From the NCBI RefSeq assembly GCF_002797435.1, contig NZ_PGEN01000001.1, positions 3,222,501 to 3,286,500 of the forward strand: a stretch of DNA of 64,000 nt. Direction: 5' to 3'. Each line of letters begins with the position of its first letter. Position 1 is the first letter of the stretch. The DNA is from Sphingomonas koreensis (GTDB lineage: Bacteria; Pseudomonadota; Alphaproteobacteria; Sphingomonadales; Sphingomonadaceae). Both the position numbers and the translations under genes were made by a program. Shown here in pieces: positions 15,642-25,285 of this stretch. The notes under the pieces are model-generated. The model was not told the DNA's origin, did not search any database, and saw only the letters and a program-made list of their open reading frames with translations.

Positions 15642-16880
15642 TCAGGCCTTGGTGCGGCGCAGCTGGGGCGAGCAGAAGTTGAGCAGCACCTGCCCGTCGC
15701 GCCCGCGCCGGTCGTCGAGGCCCAGGAACTGGCGATGGCCGACCAGCAGGCACAGGATGTCGGCCTGCGCGACCGCCTCGTCGAGCGTACGCAGCTCGGC
15801 GTCTGCCAGCGTCTCGATATTGGGCTCGACCGCCACCGGGTTGAGCCCGTGCGCCTGCAGGCGGCGGAACACGGCGAGCGCGGGCGATTCGCGTAGGTCG
15901 TCGATGTCCGGTTTGAAGGCGAGGCCGAGGCAGGCGACCACCGTCTCGCGGCCCTCACGCTGGCGCAGGGTCTCGGCAGCGGCGGCGATCTGATCGACCA
16001 CCCAGCCGGGCTTGGCGTCGTTCACCTCGCGCGCGCTGCGGATCAGCCGGGCATTGGCAGGGTCGCTGGCGACGATGAACCACGGATCCACCGCGATGCA
16101 GTGCCCGCCGACACCGACGCCGGGCTGGAGGATGTTGACGCGCGGATGGCGGTTGGACAGCGCGATCACGTCCCATACGTCGATCCCCGCCTTGTCGCAG
16201 ATCACCGACAGCTCGTTGGCGAAGGCGATGTTGACGTCGCGGAAGCTGTTCTCGGTCAGCTTGCACATCTCCGCCGTGGCGGCGTTGGTCAGCAGCACCT
16301 CGCCGCGGACGAAGCCGCGATAGAAGGCGCCGACCTGCTCGGTTGCCTCGGGCGTCAGCCCGCCGACGATGCGGTCATTCTCGACCAGTTCGACCATGAT
16401 CCGGCCGGGCAGTACCCGCTCCGGGCAATAGGCGATATGGAGCGAGGTGACATCGACGCCCGCCGCAGCTAGCGTGTCGGCGATCTGCCGGGTCGAGCCG
16501 ACCGGCGAGGTCGATTCGAGGATGATGATCGAGCCGGGGCCGACATGCGCCGCGATCGCACGGGTCGCGGCGAGGACATAGTCGAGATTGGGTTCGGGCA
16601 CCTCGCCGCCGTCGCGGAAGGGCGTGGGCACGCAGATCATGAAGATGTCCGCCGGGGCCGGATCGGTCGACGCCGAGAGCATGCCCGAGGCGACCGCCTT
16701 GCTCACCGCGGCGTCGAGATCGGGCTCGACGATGTGGATGCGGCCCTCATTGATCGTCGCGACCACCGACGCGTCCTTGTCGCAGCCGAACACGCGGAAG
16801 CCGCTATTGGCGAGCAGAGCCGCGGTGGGGAGGCCGATATAGCCGAGGCCGACGACGCAGACAGTTTTTGGGTTGGTCAA
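15642..16880 (-). CDS. wecC: UDP-N-acetyl-D-mannosamine dehydrogenase
   Basis: About 412 residues; NAD-binding VVGLGYIGLP at the N-terminus, ESTSPVGST, AYCPERVLPG, TENSFRDVNIAFANE and the catalytic-Cys loop GVGVGGHCIAVDPWF. These are WecC hallmarks: two-step oxidation of UDP-ManNAc to UDP-ManNAcA. The TTG at 16880 overlaps the wecB stop as TTGA and has GGAAA upstream, so it is preferred to an in-frame GTG at 16916 that would overlap wecB by 40 bases. Last gene of the leftward operon; converges on the sugar phosphotransferase. Confidence 0.92.
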   Translation of the reverse strand: MTNPKTVCVVGLGYIGLPTAALLANSGFRVFGCDKDASVVATINEGRIHIVEPDLDAAVSKAVASGMLSASTDPAPADIFMICVPTPFRDGGEVPEPNLDYVLAATRAIAAHVGPGSIIILESTSPVGSTRQIADTLAAAGVDVTSLHIAYCPERVLPGRIMVELVENDRIVGGLTPEATEQVGAFYRGFVRGEVLLTNAATAEMCKLTENSFRDVNIAFANELSVICDKAGIDVWDVIALSNRHPRVNILQPGVGVGGHCIAVDPWFIVASDPANARLIRSAREVNDAKPGWVVDQIAAAAETLRQREGRETVVACLGLAFKPDIDDLRESPALAVFRRLQAHGLNPVAVEPNIETLADAELRTLDEAVAQADILCLLVGHRQFLGLDDRRGRDGQVLLNFCSPQLRRTKA

Positions 16881-18031
16881 GGCAGCGTTTCCAGGAAGTC
16901 GGCGATGCGGCGGCACGCCTCACCATCGCCATAGGGATTGTGCGCCCGCGACATCGCCGCGTGCACGGCGCGGTCCTCGAGCAGTTCGGAGACATTGGCG
17001 ACGATCTGGTCGTAATTCGCGCCGACCAGCCGCACGGTGCCTGCGGCGATCGCTTCGGGTCGTTCGGTGACCTCGCGCATCACCAGCACGGGCTTGCCCA
17101 GGCTCGGGCCTTCCTCCTGGATGCCGCCGCTGTCGGTCAGCACCAGATCGCACTGGCGCAGCAGGTAGACGAAGGGCTCGTAATCGAGTGGCGGGATCAG
17201 CTTGACGTTGGAGACGTCGCCCAAGATCTCGCGCACCGGCGCCTGGACGTTGGGGTTGAGGTGGACCGGATATACGAAATTCGTCTCCGGAAAGCGCTCG
17301 GCGAGCACGCGCAGCGCGCGGCAGATCTGCTGGAACCCGTCGCCGAAATTCTCGCGCCGGTGCCCGGTGATGAGCACGAACGGACGCGTGCGCCAGTCGA
17401 AGTCGATATGGCCGTCGAGCAACTCGCCGATCGCGCCGCTACGCGCAGGGTCGCCATCGACCCGGTCGAGCATCCAGTGCAGCGCGTCGATCACGCTGTT
17501 GCCGGTGACGACGATACGGTCGTCCGTGACGCCTTCGGCACGCAGGTTGGCGGCACTCTGCTCGGTCGGCGCGAAGTGCCAGCGCGTCACCTTGCTCGCG
17601 ACCTGCCGGTTGAACTCCTCGGGGAAGGGCGCGGTGAGATCATGGGTGCGCAGCCCCGCCTCGACATGGCCGAGCGGGGTGCCGGTGTAGAAGGCGGCGA
17701 GCGAGGCGGCGAGCGTGGTGGTGGTGTCGCCATGCACCAGCATCAGGTCCGGCTTCTCGCGCGCGATGATCTCGCGCATGCCGAGCAGGACATTGCTCGT
17801 CACGTCGAAAAGGTCCTGGTTGGGCTTCATGACGTTCAGGTCGTGATCGGGGACGATGTCGAACACCGCCAGCGTCTGATCGAGCATCTGGCGATGCTGG
17901 CCGGTGACGCAGGTGAGCGGCAGGAACTGGTCCGGGCGCGCCTTCAGCGCATGATAGAGCGGCCCCATCTTGATGGTTTCCGGGCGCGTCCCGAAAACCA
18001 GGATCACTTTGCGTGGTGATCGCGTGCTCAT
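16877..18031 (-). CDS. wecB: UDP-N-acetylglucosamine 2-epimerase (non-hydrolysing)
   Basis: 384 residues starting MSTRSPRKVILVFGTRPETIK. GTRPE near residue 14, VHGDTTTT, GHVEAGLRT, ITGHRREN and LTDSGGIQEEGPSLGKPVLVMREVTERPE are classical WecB motifs. It interconverts UDP-GlcNAc and UDP-ManNAc, feeding WecC next door. The ATG at 18031 overlaps the upstream stop as ATGA; ten further upstream codons are open but redundant. A second, more distant epimerase of the same family lies at 26394 and is assigned to the diacetamido sugar pathway. Confidence 0.94.
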   Translation of the reverse strand: MSTRSPRKVILVFGTRPETIKMGPLYHALKARPDQFLPLTCVTGQHRQMLDQTLAVFDIVPDHDLNVMKPNQDLFDVTSNVLLGMREIIAREKPDLMLVHGDTTTTLAASLAAFYTGTPLGHVEAGLRTHDLTAPFPEEFNRQVASKVTRWHFAPTEQSAANLRAEGVTDDRIVVTGNSVIDALHWMLDRVDGDPARSGAIGELLDGHIDFDWRTRPFVLITGHRRENFGDGFQQICRALRVLAERFPETNFVYPVHLNPNVQAPVREILGDVSNVKLIPPLDYEPFVYLLRQCDLVLTDSGGIQEEGPSLGKPVLVMREVTERPEAIAAGTVRLVGANYDQIVANVSELLEDRAVHAAMSRAHNPYGDGEACRRIADFLETLP

Positions 18032-19254
18032 TTCACCCTTTCGAGGATCCCCAGCATCCACGAGGCGAGATAGCTGCGGTCATATTGCTTTGCAACGCGA
18101 AGTGCGTTGCCCTTCAGGGCGTTGCGCGCCGTGTCGTCGTTGGCCAGCGCGATCAGCGCATCGGCGAGCGCGGCGGGATTCTCCGGCTCGAACAGGATGC
18201 CGGTCTCGCCCGCGTGCACGATCCCGCCCGCTTCGCCGCCGACGCCCATCACCACCGGCACGCCCATCCCCATCGCCTCGAAAAGTTTCGAAGGGATAAC
18301 CGTTTCGAACAGCGGGTTCTTGCGTAGGTGGATGATCGCGGCGTCGAGCACCGACCAGTAGCGGATGATCTGGTCCTTGCTCACGCTGTCGAGGAACAGC
18401 AAATTGGGCAGACTGCGCTCGGCCGCCATCGCCACCAGCTTCGCCTTGCGCGCGCCGTCGCCGATCAGGACGATGCGGATATTCTGCCCGTCCGGGCGTG
18501 CGGCGAGCAATGCCGCGGCGTCAATCAGTGTTTCCAGCGCGTGCGCCATGCCGTGCGTGCCGACATAGCCGGCGACGAAGCGGCCCTGCAGCCCCAGCTG
18601 CGCCTCGAGTTCGGCGTCCTTGGCCTGCGGGCCGTAGCGCGACAGGTCGACGCCGTTGGTCACGATCTCGATCTTTTGCGGATCGATACCGCGCGCGACG
18701 AGATTGTCCTTGAAGGCGTTGGTCACAGCGACGACGCGGGCGGCGTGGTGATAAAGGTGCAGTTCGAGCTTCTCGAGCCAGCGGATCACCGCGCTGTCGC
18801 CGTTGAGTGCGCTCACCGCCTTGATCGATTCAGGCCAGATGTCGCGCAGTTCGAACACCCAGGGCACGCGCTTGAGGGTGCCGAGAACGCGAGCCGCGAC
18901 CGCGGTGAAGAATTGCGGCGATGTGCCGACGATCACGTCGGGCCGCCCGACGAACAGCCCGGCGACGATCGCCGAGACCATGAAGCTCACATAATCGAGG
19001 ACTCGCTTCGCGAATCCCTCGTTCGCGGTCATGTAGCTCCAGACGCGGATCACCTCGATCCCGTCCATCGTCTCGGTCTGGCGCAGCCTGTTGCGATAGC
19101 CGCCGAACACCTTGCCGCCGGGAAAGTTGGGCGCGCAGGTGATCACCGTCACCTGGTGCCCGGCGCGCACCCATTCGCGGCAATGCTCGAAGGTGCGGCT
19201 GGCGGGCGCGTTGACCTCAGGCGGGAAATTGTCGGTGAGGAACAGGATGCGCAA
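18028..19254 (-). CDS. Glycosyltransferase family 4 (WbuB-like)
   Basis: 408 residues, GT-B fold. N-terminal domain begins MRILFLTDNFPPEVNAPASRTFEHC and the C-terminal nucleotide-binding domain has VAGYVGTHGMAHAL and the ExxxxGxP region FEAMGMGVPVVMGVGGEA. The sequence pattern fits the WbuB group, reported to transfer N-acetyl-fucosamine in some O-antigens; with WecB and WecC beside it and no FnlA/FnlB, an N-acetyl-mannosaminuronic acid donor is more likely here. Start is TTG 19254, three bases before the heparinase-like gene ends. Cytoplasmic, membrane-associated. Confidence 0.85.
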   Translation of the reverse strand: MRILFLTDNFPPEVNAPASRTFEHCREWVRAGHQVTVITCAPNFPGGKVFGGYRNRLRQTETMDGIEVIRVWSYMTANEGFAKRVLDYVSFMVSAIVAGLFVGRPDVIVGTSPQFFTAVAARVLGTLKRVPWVFELRDIWPESIKAVSALNGDSAVIRWLEKLELHLYHHAARVVAVTNAFKDNLVARGIDPQKIEIVTNGVDLSRYGPQAKDAELEAQLGLQGRFVAGYVGTHGMAHALETLIDAAALLAARPDGQNIRIVLIGDGARKAKLVAMAAERSLPNLLFLDSVSKDQIIRYWSVLDAAIIHLRKNPLFETVIPSKLFEAMGMGVPVVMGVGGEAGGIVHAGETGILFEPENPAALADALIALANDDTARNALKGNALRVAKQYDRSYLASWMLGILERVK

Positions 19255-19257
19255 CGG

Positions 19258-20898
19258 TCAGTCCCAGCTGAGGGTGACGGCGGCCCGGCCCCCGCCGAGC
19301 GTCACCGCGATCGCCGAGGTTGAGAGGCGTCTGCCGAATTGGGGAGCGTAGAAGGCGGGTTCGACCACCGCGTCGCCGGTCGTGGCGGTCAGCGTTACGG
19401 TGCCGGCCTGTGGGTGATTCAGCGTGAAGACACCGCTGCCATGTGCCTCGATTGTCACGTCGGGCGGGACGATGTAGCGCGCGACGCTACGGTGCGTGCC
19501 GCCGGAAACCGTGTCGGCAACGGTCAGACCGCGATCGTCCAGCGCCCAGCGGCGATGGTGGACCGGCTTGCCGGGCAGCTTGCCATAGCCATCGTGCGAA
19601 GCCTCGGCCGTGATCGCGGCGGTATCGTCATGGACGGCGACGCCGAAGACCCGGGCGCGATCGCCAACGCGGAAGCCGTGCCAGGTTTCGGAGGAGGAAT
19701 GCCCGTCCACCTCGACGGTGCTGTGCGCGGCGGTCGCGCGCTCGACCTCGCGCACCGCGTCGTTTCCGTACTGCGAGGTGCCGCCGTTGACGATGAAGCG
19801 AGCGCCGCGGACCGACAGCTCGAACGACAGCGTGTCGGCATGGGCGTGACCAGGCAGATAATCCGGGCCGACCGGCGCCATGTCGAGCAGGGCCACCGCC
19901 GGACCGCGTGCGAGCCGGGCATAGCCGCTGTCGGGCCAATGAGTCAGGCCGTCGCGCGGCGCGGCGGGCAGGGGGATGCCGAGCGCGGCGGCATGGCGTT
20001 GCAGCTCTGTGCCGTCCGGGGCAATCCCGAACGCGGCATCGTTGAACAGGGCGATGCCGCCATCCGGGTGACTCATCCCGACGAGCCAGCCGAGCATGCG
20101 CGCCACCGCCGCGCGCCACGTGGCAATGGTCTCCTCGGGGATCAGGCCGGGAAAGCGTGCCGCCATGTTGACGAGGTCGAGCAGATCCTCGGTCATCAGC
20201 GCATGGTACATCGGGCTGCGCTCGAAATTGCCGCCGTCGGGCAGCACCTGTTCGGGCAATTCGCGCGCGAGGATGGCGAGTCCCTTGCGGCGCCAGCGGT
20301 CGGCTTCGGCGCCCTCATAGAGCAGCCCTGCGAGCACCAACGCTTTGGCATTGGCGAACAGGTGGTTGCCGAGTAGGTGCCACTCGATGTCCTGCTCGAG
20401 GAACCGGACCTGCACCGCCAGGCTGGCGCACATCGCGCCGGTCGCTGGTGCGCCGCCCGCCAGCCATTTCGTCCAGTTCACGATCCGCATCGATAGCGGA
20501 TAAGGCTCCCAGCCATTGCCGGCCCCGGCGGGGTTCTCGGCGATCCAGCGCGCGATGAGCGCTTCGTGCCATGCGTGCCGGGTTTCGGCGCTGTCCGCGT
20601 TGAGATCGTCGAAATAATGGAGGTTGTAGAGCCACAGCTTGGCGTGGGCGCCGTCGTTCCAGCCGCCGCTCGGCAGCAGCACGGCCTCACGGTTGAGAAA
20701 GCGGACGCGATCGGCGGCGAACAGGCTCGGCGCGCGCCGCGCCGGAAGCGTCCAGGCACCCATGGCTTCGCGCAGCGGCGGCGGAGGCGCGGCGGGATCG
20801 ACGCGCGGCTTGTGCAGGCGGCGACGCAGCCGCCCGCTGAACTGCACAGCGCGCAGATGGCGTATGGTCCGCCAGAATCGTCCTGCGTGTGCGAGCAT
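19258..20898 (-). CDS. Heparinase II/III family protein
   Basis: 546 residues. An alpha-helical toroid region (about 80-330; WLYNLHYFDDL, GNHLFANAKALVLAGLLY, NFERSPMYHAL) is followed by a beta-rich domain with GHAHADTLSFELS, the motif carrying the catalytic histidine in heparinase-type lyases. No signal peptide is visible, which is odd for a secreted lyase but common for these locus-borne proteins. Such genes accompany bi-domain oxidoreductases and AsnB-like amidotransferases in polysaccharide loci. It may trim or modify lipid-linked uronic-acid chains or degrade the polymer. Start ATG 20898 sits five bases after the methyltransferase stop. Confidence 0.85.
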   Translation of the reverse strand: MLAHAGRFWRTIRHLRAVQFSGRLRRRLHKPRVDPAAPPPPLREAMGAWTLPARRAPSLFAADRVRFLNREAVLLPSGGWNDGAHAKLWLYNLHYFDDLNADSAETRHAWHEALIARWIAENPAGAGNGWEPYPLSMRIVNWTKWLAGGAPATGAMCASLAVQVRFLEQDIEWHLLGNHLFANAKALVLAGLLYEGAEADRWRRKGLAILARELPEQVLPDGGNFERSPMYHALMTEDLLDLVNMAARFPGLIPEETIATWRAAVARMLGWLVGMSHPDGGIALFNDAAFGIAPDGTELQRHAAALGIPLPAAPRDGLTHWPDSGYARLARGPAVALLDMAPVGPDYLPGHAHADTLSFELSVRGARFIVNGGTSQYGNDAVREVERATAAHSTVEVDGHSSSETWHGFRVGDRARVFGVAVHDDTAAITAEASHDGYGKLPGKPVHHRRWALDDRGLTVADTVSGGTHRSVARYIVPPDVTIEAHGSGVFTLNHPQAGTVTLTATTGDAVVEPAFYAPQFGRRLSTSAIAVTLGGGRAAVTLSWD

Positions 20899-20903
20899 TC
20901 GCG

Positions 20904-21626
20904 TCAGTCGTTCGCGGCCGGTTTGGCGAGTTCGGCCACCAGCAGGATGCGGAAGGGGGCGAGCAGCGAGGTCGAATTGACCAGCCGCTCATAGATAAAT
21001 CCGGCCAGATAGGTGGGCGGGGTGATCCGCATATATTCGGGGCGCCCCTCGATCCGCTCGATGCCGATCACGTCGAAGCCCGCCGCGCGCGCGACGTTGC
21101 GGGCATCGCCCAGCGTGTTGGCGCGGTAGCGCGTGGGAAAGGTGTCGGTTTCCTGGCGGCCGCGCTTGCGGTTGATGAACTGGTGGAACTTGTGCGGGGT
21201 CATCCGCGCGATGAGCGGCATGTAGTGGGTCCTGTTGGGGGTCTTGAACAGGAACAGCCCGCCCGGTTTCAGCACGCGGCGCACCTCGGCAAAGACCTGT
21301 TCCGGCATGTCGAGATGCTCGACGACATTGTCGGAAAAGACCAGGTCGAAGCTGGCATCGGGGTAGGGGATGCTGCCGCCGTCGGCGACCTTGCCCTCAT
21401 CGAGCATCGGGTTGTCGATCACGCGCGGATCGAGATCGACGCCGCAGATCCGCGCCGCCTGCCCGCGAAAGTCCATTTCGGCGACGATCCCCGCGCCGGC
21501 GCCGAGATCGAGCACTACGCTGTTCGGCTTGAGCCGCGCTAGGATCCGCTCCCGGAAAAGCCGGTCGTCCCAGTTCTTGGTGTGGTTCGGGTAGAGCTTG
21601 CGGTCGAGGAAATTGGTGATGCTCAC
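20904..21626 (-). CDS. Class I SAM-dependent methyltransferase
   Basis: 240 residues with the Rossmann-type SAM-binding motif VVLDLGAGAGIV (about 37-48), acidic motif II ICGVDLDPRV, then FDLVFSDNVVEHLD and RVLKPGGLFLFKTPN. Probably methylates a sugar of the repeat unit or a lipid-linked intermediate. It is co-oriented with the heparinase, GT4 and wecBC genes. Start is at 21626 (MSITNFLDRKLYPNHTK). Specificity cannot be read from the sequence. Confidence 0.85.
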   Translation of the reverse strand: MSITNFLDRKLYPNHTKNWDDRLFRERILARLKPNSVVLDLGAGAGIVAEMDFRGQAARICGVDLDPRVIDNPMLDEGKVADGGSIPYPDASFDLVFSDNVVEHLDMPEQVFAEVRRVLKPGGLFLFKTPNRTHYMPLIARMTPHKFHQFINRKRGRQETDTFPTRYRANTLGDARNVARAAGFDVIGIERIEGRPEYMRITPPTYLAGFIYERLVNSTSLLAPFRILLVAELAKPAAND

Positions 21627-21738
21627 GCCGTGATTCTCCCCCTATGGCTTCCTAGTGCGTCGCGCATGTCGCAGTCCGCCGCAAGCGGCAGGCACCGATG
21701 GTCGGCGTGGGCACAGGCCGGTCCGGCCGATCCTGCCG

Positions 21739-23019
21739 CTACAGGGTCCACAGCCATGGCTTGGCCTCACCGTCGCGGCATTTCAGCGCATCGGGAAGGT
21801 CGGCGATCAGTCCGCCGGGATTGAGCTTCCCGCGCAGCGCCTCTGTGCCCAGCTCGAAATAGTCGCGGTGCGCGACTGCGGCGACGATCAGATCATACGA
21901 ACGGTCGAGGGCCTGTGCGTCGAGCGCGATGCCATATTCGTGCATCGCTTCCTCCGGATCGGCATGCGGATCATGGACGGTGACGTCATGCCCCAGCGCG
22001 CGCAGCCGGGCGATCAGATCGACCACCTTGGAGTTGCGCAGATCGGGGATGTTCTCCTTGAATGTCAGCCCCAGCACCAGCACGCTGCCGGGCTTGCCGC
22101 CGCGGCGTGCGTGCAGCTCGTCGGCGACGAAAGCTGGCATCCCGTCATTGGTGCTGCGGCCCGCCAGGATCAGCGCCGGATCGTGTCCAAGCTGCTCGGC
22201 ATGGTGACTGAGGTAGAAGGGGTCGACCCCGATGCAGTGGCCGCCGACGAGGCCGGGACGGAAGGGCAAGAAGTTCCACTTGGTCCCTGCCGCCTCGAGC
22301 ACATCCCACACAGAAATACCGGTCTTGGCGAAGATGCGGGCGATCTCGTTCATCAGCGCGATGTTGACGTCGCGCTGGGTGTTCTCGATCACCTTGGCGG
22401 CCTCGGCGACCTTGATCGACGCGGCTTCGAACACCCCGCCGCTGGTGATTGCTCCGTAGATTTTCGCGAGTCGCGCGGTGATCTCGGGGGTCTGGCCGGC
22501 CACCACCTTGGTGATCTTGTCCACAGTGTGCTCGCGGTCGCCCGGATTAATGCGCTCGGGCGAATAGCCAAGGAAGAAGTCGATGCCCGCCTTGAGGCCG
22601 GTCAGCTTCTCGAGCTCGGGCCCGCACAGATCCTCGGTCACGCCGGGATAGACGGTACTCTCGTAGACGATGATCGGCTTGCGCGCCGGATCGATCATTC
22701 CCGCCACGGTGCGCGTGGCCGAAAGCACCGGGCGCAGATCGGGGACGTTCCGGTCGTCCACCGGCGTCGGCACGGTGACGATATAGACGTCACCCCCCGG
22801 GCAGGAGGCGGCGGTGTCGGCATAGACCAGCGACGAGGCCTTGAGTCGCTCCGGCTCGATCTCGTTGGTGCGGTCATGCCCCTCGCGGAGCTCGGCGATC
22901 CGCACCTGCGCGATATCGAACCCGCAAGTGGGAAAGTGCCGGGCAAGGGCGACCGCGAGGGGCAGGCCGACATAGCCCAGCCCGACGACAATAATCTGCT
23001 CAGAAATGAGGCACCTCAA
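21739..23019 (-). CDS. UDP-N-acetylhexosamine 6-dehydrogenase (WbpA/WbpO/TviB type)
   Basis: 426 residues; IIVVGLGYVGLPLAVALA at the N-terminus, YESTVYPGVTE, GYSPERINPGD, KVIENTQRDVNIALMNE, and the catalytic loop FRPGLVGGHCIGVDPFYL. Sequence style is that of UDP-GlcNAc or UDP-GalNAc 6-dehydrogenases, different from the WecC paralogue at 15642. Upstream of the wbpB-wbpI homologues it would supply UDP-GlcNAcA as first step. The apparent start is TTG 23019 with no clear RBS; the start may be a few codons further in. Transcribed away from the MarR-type regulator, with a 253-base divergent region. Confidence 0.9.
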   Translation of the reverse strand: MRCLISEQIIVVGLGYVGLPLAVALARHFPTCGFDIAQVRIAELREGHDRTNEIEPERLKASSLVYADTAASCPGGDVYIVTVPTPVDDRNVPDLRPVLSATRTVAGMIDPARKPIIVYESTVYPGVTEDLCGPELEKLTGLKAGIDFFLGYSPERINPGDREHTVDKITKVVAGQTPEITARLAKIYGAITSGGVFEAASIKVAEAAKVIENTQRDVNIALMNEIARIFAKTGISVWDVLEAAGTKWNFLPFRPGLVGGHCIGVDPFYLSHHAEQLGHDPALILAGRSTNDGMPAFVADELHARRGGKPGSVLVLGLTFKENIPDLRNSKVVDLIARLRALGHDVTVHDPHADPEEAMHEYGIALDAQALDRSYDLIVAAVAHRDYFELGTEALRGKLNPGGLIADLPDALKCRDGEAKPWLWTL

Positions 23020-23169
23020 AGGGTTCGAAAGGGAAAGACCACTGCGTCCGAACGCGCGCCTGTTTAGCTTTTGGCTCGAATTTCACAAGCCCCCACCGTC
23101 AAGCCGCTCGGCGCGGGATGCTACCCGTTCCGCGCATTACGGGTTGCAGTCCGGATGCATTCGAGTATG

Positions 23170-23185
23170 CGTTCATGCGCGAACG
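23170..23185. promoter_or_regulatory. Candidate operator CGTTC-N6-GAACG
   Basis: A perfect five-base inverted repeat with six-base spacer lies in the divergent region, about 88 bases before the regulator gene. The size fits a MarR-type dimer site. It could coordinate the leftward dehydrogenase and the rightward operon. No experimental support; low information content. Confidence 0.35.
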
Positions 23186-23272
23186 GACGTGACAATTTGA
23201 TGACGCTTCGGGCTGTTCCGCGCACGGGAAATCAGAATCCCCTGCGGAGTGTTGCATGATGGCGGGAGCAGA

Positions 23273-23674
23273 ATGAGCGGCAAGAGTGATCAGTTCCGTG
23301 AGGATGTGCGCTTCCGTGTGTTGCGCCTGCTCCAGTCGCATCCCGAGTACAGCCAGCGCCAGGTGGCGCAGGAACTCGGGGTGAGCCTGGGCGCGGTGAA
23401 CTATTGCCTCAACGCGCTGGCCGAGCGTGGTCTCGTCAAGATTCGCCGCTTCACCAACTCGAACAACAAGCTCGGTTACGCCTATATCCTCACGCCTGCC
23501 GGCGTGGCGGAGAAGGCGGGGCTGGTCGGCGCGTTCCTCCAGCGCAAGCGTGCAGAGTTCGAGATCATCAAGGCCGAGATTGAAACCATGCAGGCGGAGC
23601 TGGATCAGGCTCCGCCCGCGACAGCCAACAATGCCGACATGGCACAGGGGGGATATGGAAAGCATCAAGAGTAG
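23273..23674 (+). CDS. MarR family EPS-associated transcriptional regulator
   Basis: 133 residues. Winged-helix region at about 10-80 (FREDVRFRVLRLLQSHPEYSQRQVAQELGVSLGAVNYCLNALAERGLVKI), then a coiled-coil-like helix (KRAEFEIIKAEIETMQAELDQ, about 97-117) probably for dimerisation. This layout is that of the EPS-associated MarR subfamily at the head of exopolysaccharide operons. ATG 23273 has GGGAG five bases upstream. Its end overlaps the next gene by 20 bases, so it is the first gene of the main rightward operon and a probable autoregulator. Confidence 0.9.
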   Translation: MSGKSDQFREDVRFRVLRLLQSHPEYSQRQVAQELGVSLGAVNYCLNALAERGLVKIRRFTNSNNKLGYAYILTPAGVAEKAGLVGAFLQRKRAEFEIIKAEIETMQAELDQAPPATANNADMAQGGYGKHQE

Positions 23675-24701
23675 GAAGATCCGGATCGCGGTCGTCGGCT
23701 GCGGGCGGATTTCCAAGAATCACTTCGGCGCGATCGAAGCGCATTCGGCCGATCTCGAGCTGGCGGCGGTGTGCGACACCGATCCGGCGGTGCTCGCCGA
23801 GCACAGCGCGGCGCACGGCGTGCCCGGCTATGCCAAGCTGGAGGAGATGCTGCAGAAGGAGGCGCTCGACGCGATTGCGCTGTGCACGCCCAGCGGTATC
23901 CATCCCGACCAGGCGATCCTGGGCGCCAAGTACGGTGTCCACGTCATCACCGAAAAGCCGATGGCGACTCGCTGGGAAGACGGCGTGCGCATGGTGCGCG
24001 CGTGCGACGAGGCGGGCGTGTTCCTGTTCGTGGTCAAGCAGAACCGCCGCAATACCACGCTCCAGCTGCTCAAGCGCGCGGTGAGCGAGAAGCGCTTCGG
24101 GCGCATCCACCTCGTCCACCTCAACGTCTTTTGGACGCGGCCGCAATCCTATTACGATCAGGCCAAGTGGCGCGGCACCTGGGAGTTCGACGGCGGCGCC
24201 TTCATGAACCAGGCGAGCCACTATGTGGACCTGTTCGAATGGCTGATCGGCCCGGTCGAGCAGGTCCAGTGCATGACCAGCACGACCCGTGACATCGAAG
24301 TCGAGGACACCGGCGTGATGAACGTCAAGTGGCGCAGCGGTGCGCTCGGCTCGATGAGCGTGACGATGCTCACCTATCCCAAGAACCTGGAAGGCAGCAT
24401 CACCATCCTGGGCGAAAAGGGCACGGCGCGGATCGGCGGCGTGGCGGTCAACGACATCCAGATCTGGGATTTCGAGGAACCGCGCGACTATGATGCGGAG
24501 ATCGCCCAGGCGAATTACAGCACCACCTCGGTCTATGGCTTCGGGCACCCGCTCTATTACGACAATGTCGTCAAGGCGCTGCGCGGTGAGTGCGCGCCTG
24601 AGACCGACGGCCGCGAGGGGCTCAAGTCGCTCGAGTTGCTGATCGCCGCCTATCAGTCGGCGCGCGACGGCCGCACCGTGCCGCTGCCGCTGGAGCTCTG
24701 A
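23655..24701 (+). CDS. wbpB: UDP-GlcNAcA 3-dehydrogenase (Gfo/Idh/MocA family, WbpB/WlbA type)
   Basis: 348 residues. NAD-binding [17 protein letters not shown], the family motif EKPMA near residue 99 and the substrate region with [14 protein letters not shown]. The family member WbpB oxidises C3 of UDP-2-acetamido-2-deoxy-glucuronate to the 3-keto sugar in the pathway to UDP-ManNAc3NAcA. Assignment rests on the family plus the directly following D, E and I homologues. ATG 23655 lies inside the 3' end of the regulator gene. Confidence 0.9.
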   Translation: MESIKSRKIRIAVVGCGRISKNHFGAIEAHSADLELAAVCDTDPAVLAEHSAAHGVPGYAKLEEMLQKEALDAIALCTPSGIHPDQAILGAKYGVHVITEKPMATRWEDGVRMVRACDEAGVFLFVVKQNRRNTTLQLLKRAVSEKRFGRIHLVHLNVFWTRPQSYYDQAKWRGTWEFDGGAFMNQASHYVDLFEWLIGPVEQVQCMTSTTRDIEVEDTGVMNVKWRSGALGSMSVTMLTYPKNLEGSITILGEKGTARIGGVAVNDIQIWDFEEPRDYDAEIAQANYSTTSVYGFGHPLYYDNVVKALRGECAPETDGREGLKSLELLIAAYQSARDGRTVPLPLEL

Positions 24702-24706
24702 TCCGC

Positions 24707-25285
24707 GTGGCGACCATCCATCCCACCGCGATCGTCGACGAGGGCGCGCAGATCGGCGAGGGCACGCGCGTGTGGCACTGGGTGCACGTGTCGCCCGGCG
24801 CACGCATCGGCGCCGGCTGCGCGCTCGGCCAGAACGTCTATGTCGGCAACGACGTGACGATCGGGAACAATGTCCGCATCCAGAACAATGTCAGCGTCTA
24901 TGACGCGGTGACGCTGGAAGACGATGTGTTCTGCGGGCCGAGCATGGTGTTCACCAACGTCTACAACCCGCGCAGCGCGGTGACGCGCAAGGATGAATAT
25001 CGCCGTACGCTGATCCGCAAGGGCGCGACGCTGGGTGCCAACAGCACGATCGTGTGCGGGGTGGTGGTGGGCGAGAGCGCCTTTGTCGGTGCGGGCGCGG
25101 TGGTCAACACCGACGTCAAGCCGTTCGCGCTGATGCTCGGCGTGCCCGCGCGCCAGGCCGGCTGGATGAGCGCGTTCGGCGAGCGCATCCCGCTGCCGCT
25201 CTCGGGCAGCGGCGACTATCGCTGTCCGCACAGCGGCACGCTCTATCGCCTCGAAGGCGAAACTCTAACCGTGGTGATCGAATGA
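24707..25285 (+). CDS. wbpD: UDP-GlcNAc3NA N-acetyltransferase (left-handed beta-helix, WbpD/WlbB type)
   Basis: 192 residues made largely of hexapeptide repeats ([25 protein letters not shown] and similar), forming a left-handed beta-helix trimer that acetylates the 3-amino group with acetyl-Co[21 protein letters not shown] matches WbpD/WlbB enzymes. The C-terminal end carries [17 protein letters not shown], a small extension with Cys and His that in this group may bind a metal. GTG 24707 starts five bases after the previous stop; the end overlaps the aminotransferase gene as ATGA. Confidence 0.92.
   Translation: MATIHPTAIVDEGAQIGEGTRVWHWVHVSPGARIGAGCALGQNVYVGNDVTIGNNVRIQNNVSVYDAVTLEDDVFCGPSMVFTNVYNPRSAVTRKDEYRRTLIRKGATLGANSTIVCGVVVGESAFVGAGAVVNTDVKPFALMLGVPARQAGWMSAFGERIPLPLSGSGDYRCPHSGTLYRLEGETLTVVIE

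Noticed and set aside
18028..19254. N-acetyl-fucosamine pathway for the WbuB-like transferase
   Set aside because: No FnlA or FnlB homologue is present; the adjacent wecB and wecC point to N-acetyl-mannosaminuronic acid instead.
23001..23019. An ATT codon as start of the WbpA/WbpO-type dehydrogenase
   Set aside because: GAGG lies at a suitable distance from ATT, but ATT starts are very rare; TTG at 23019 is kept with the uncertainty noted.
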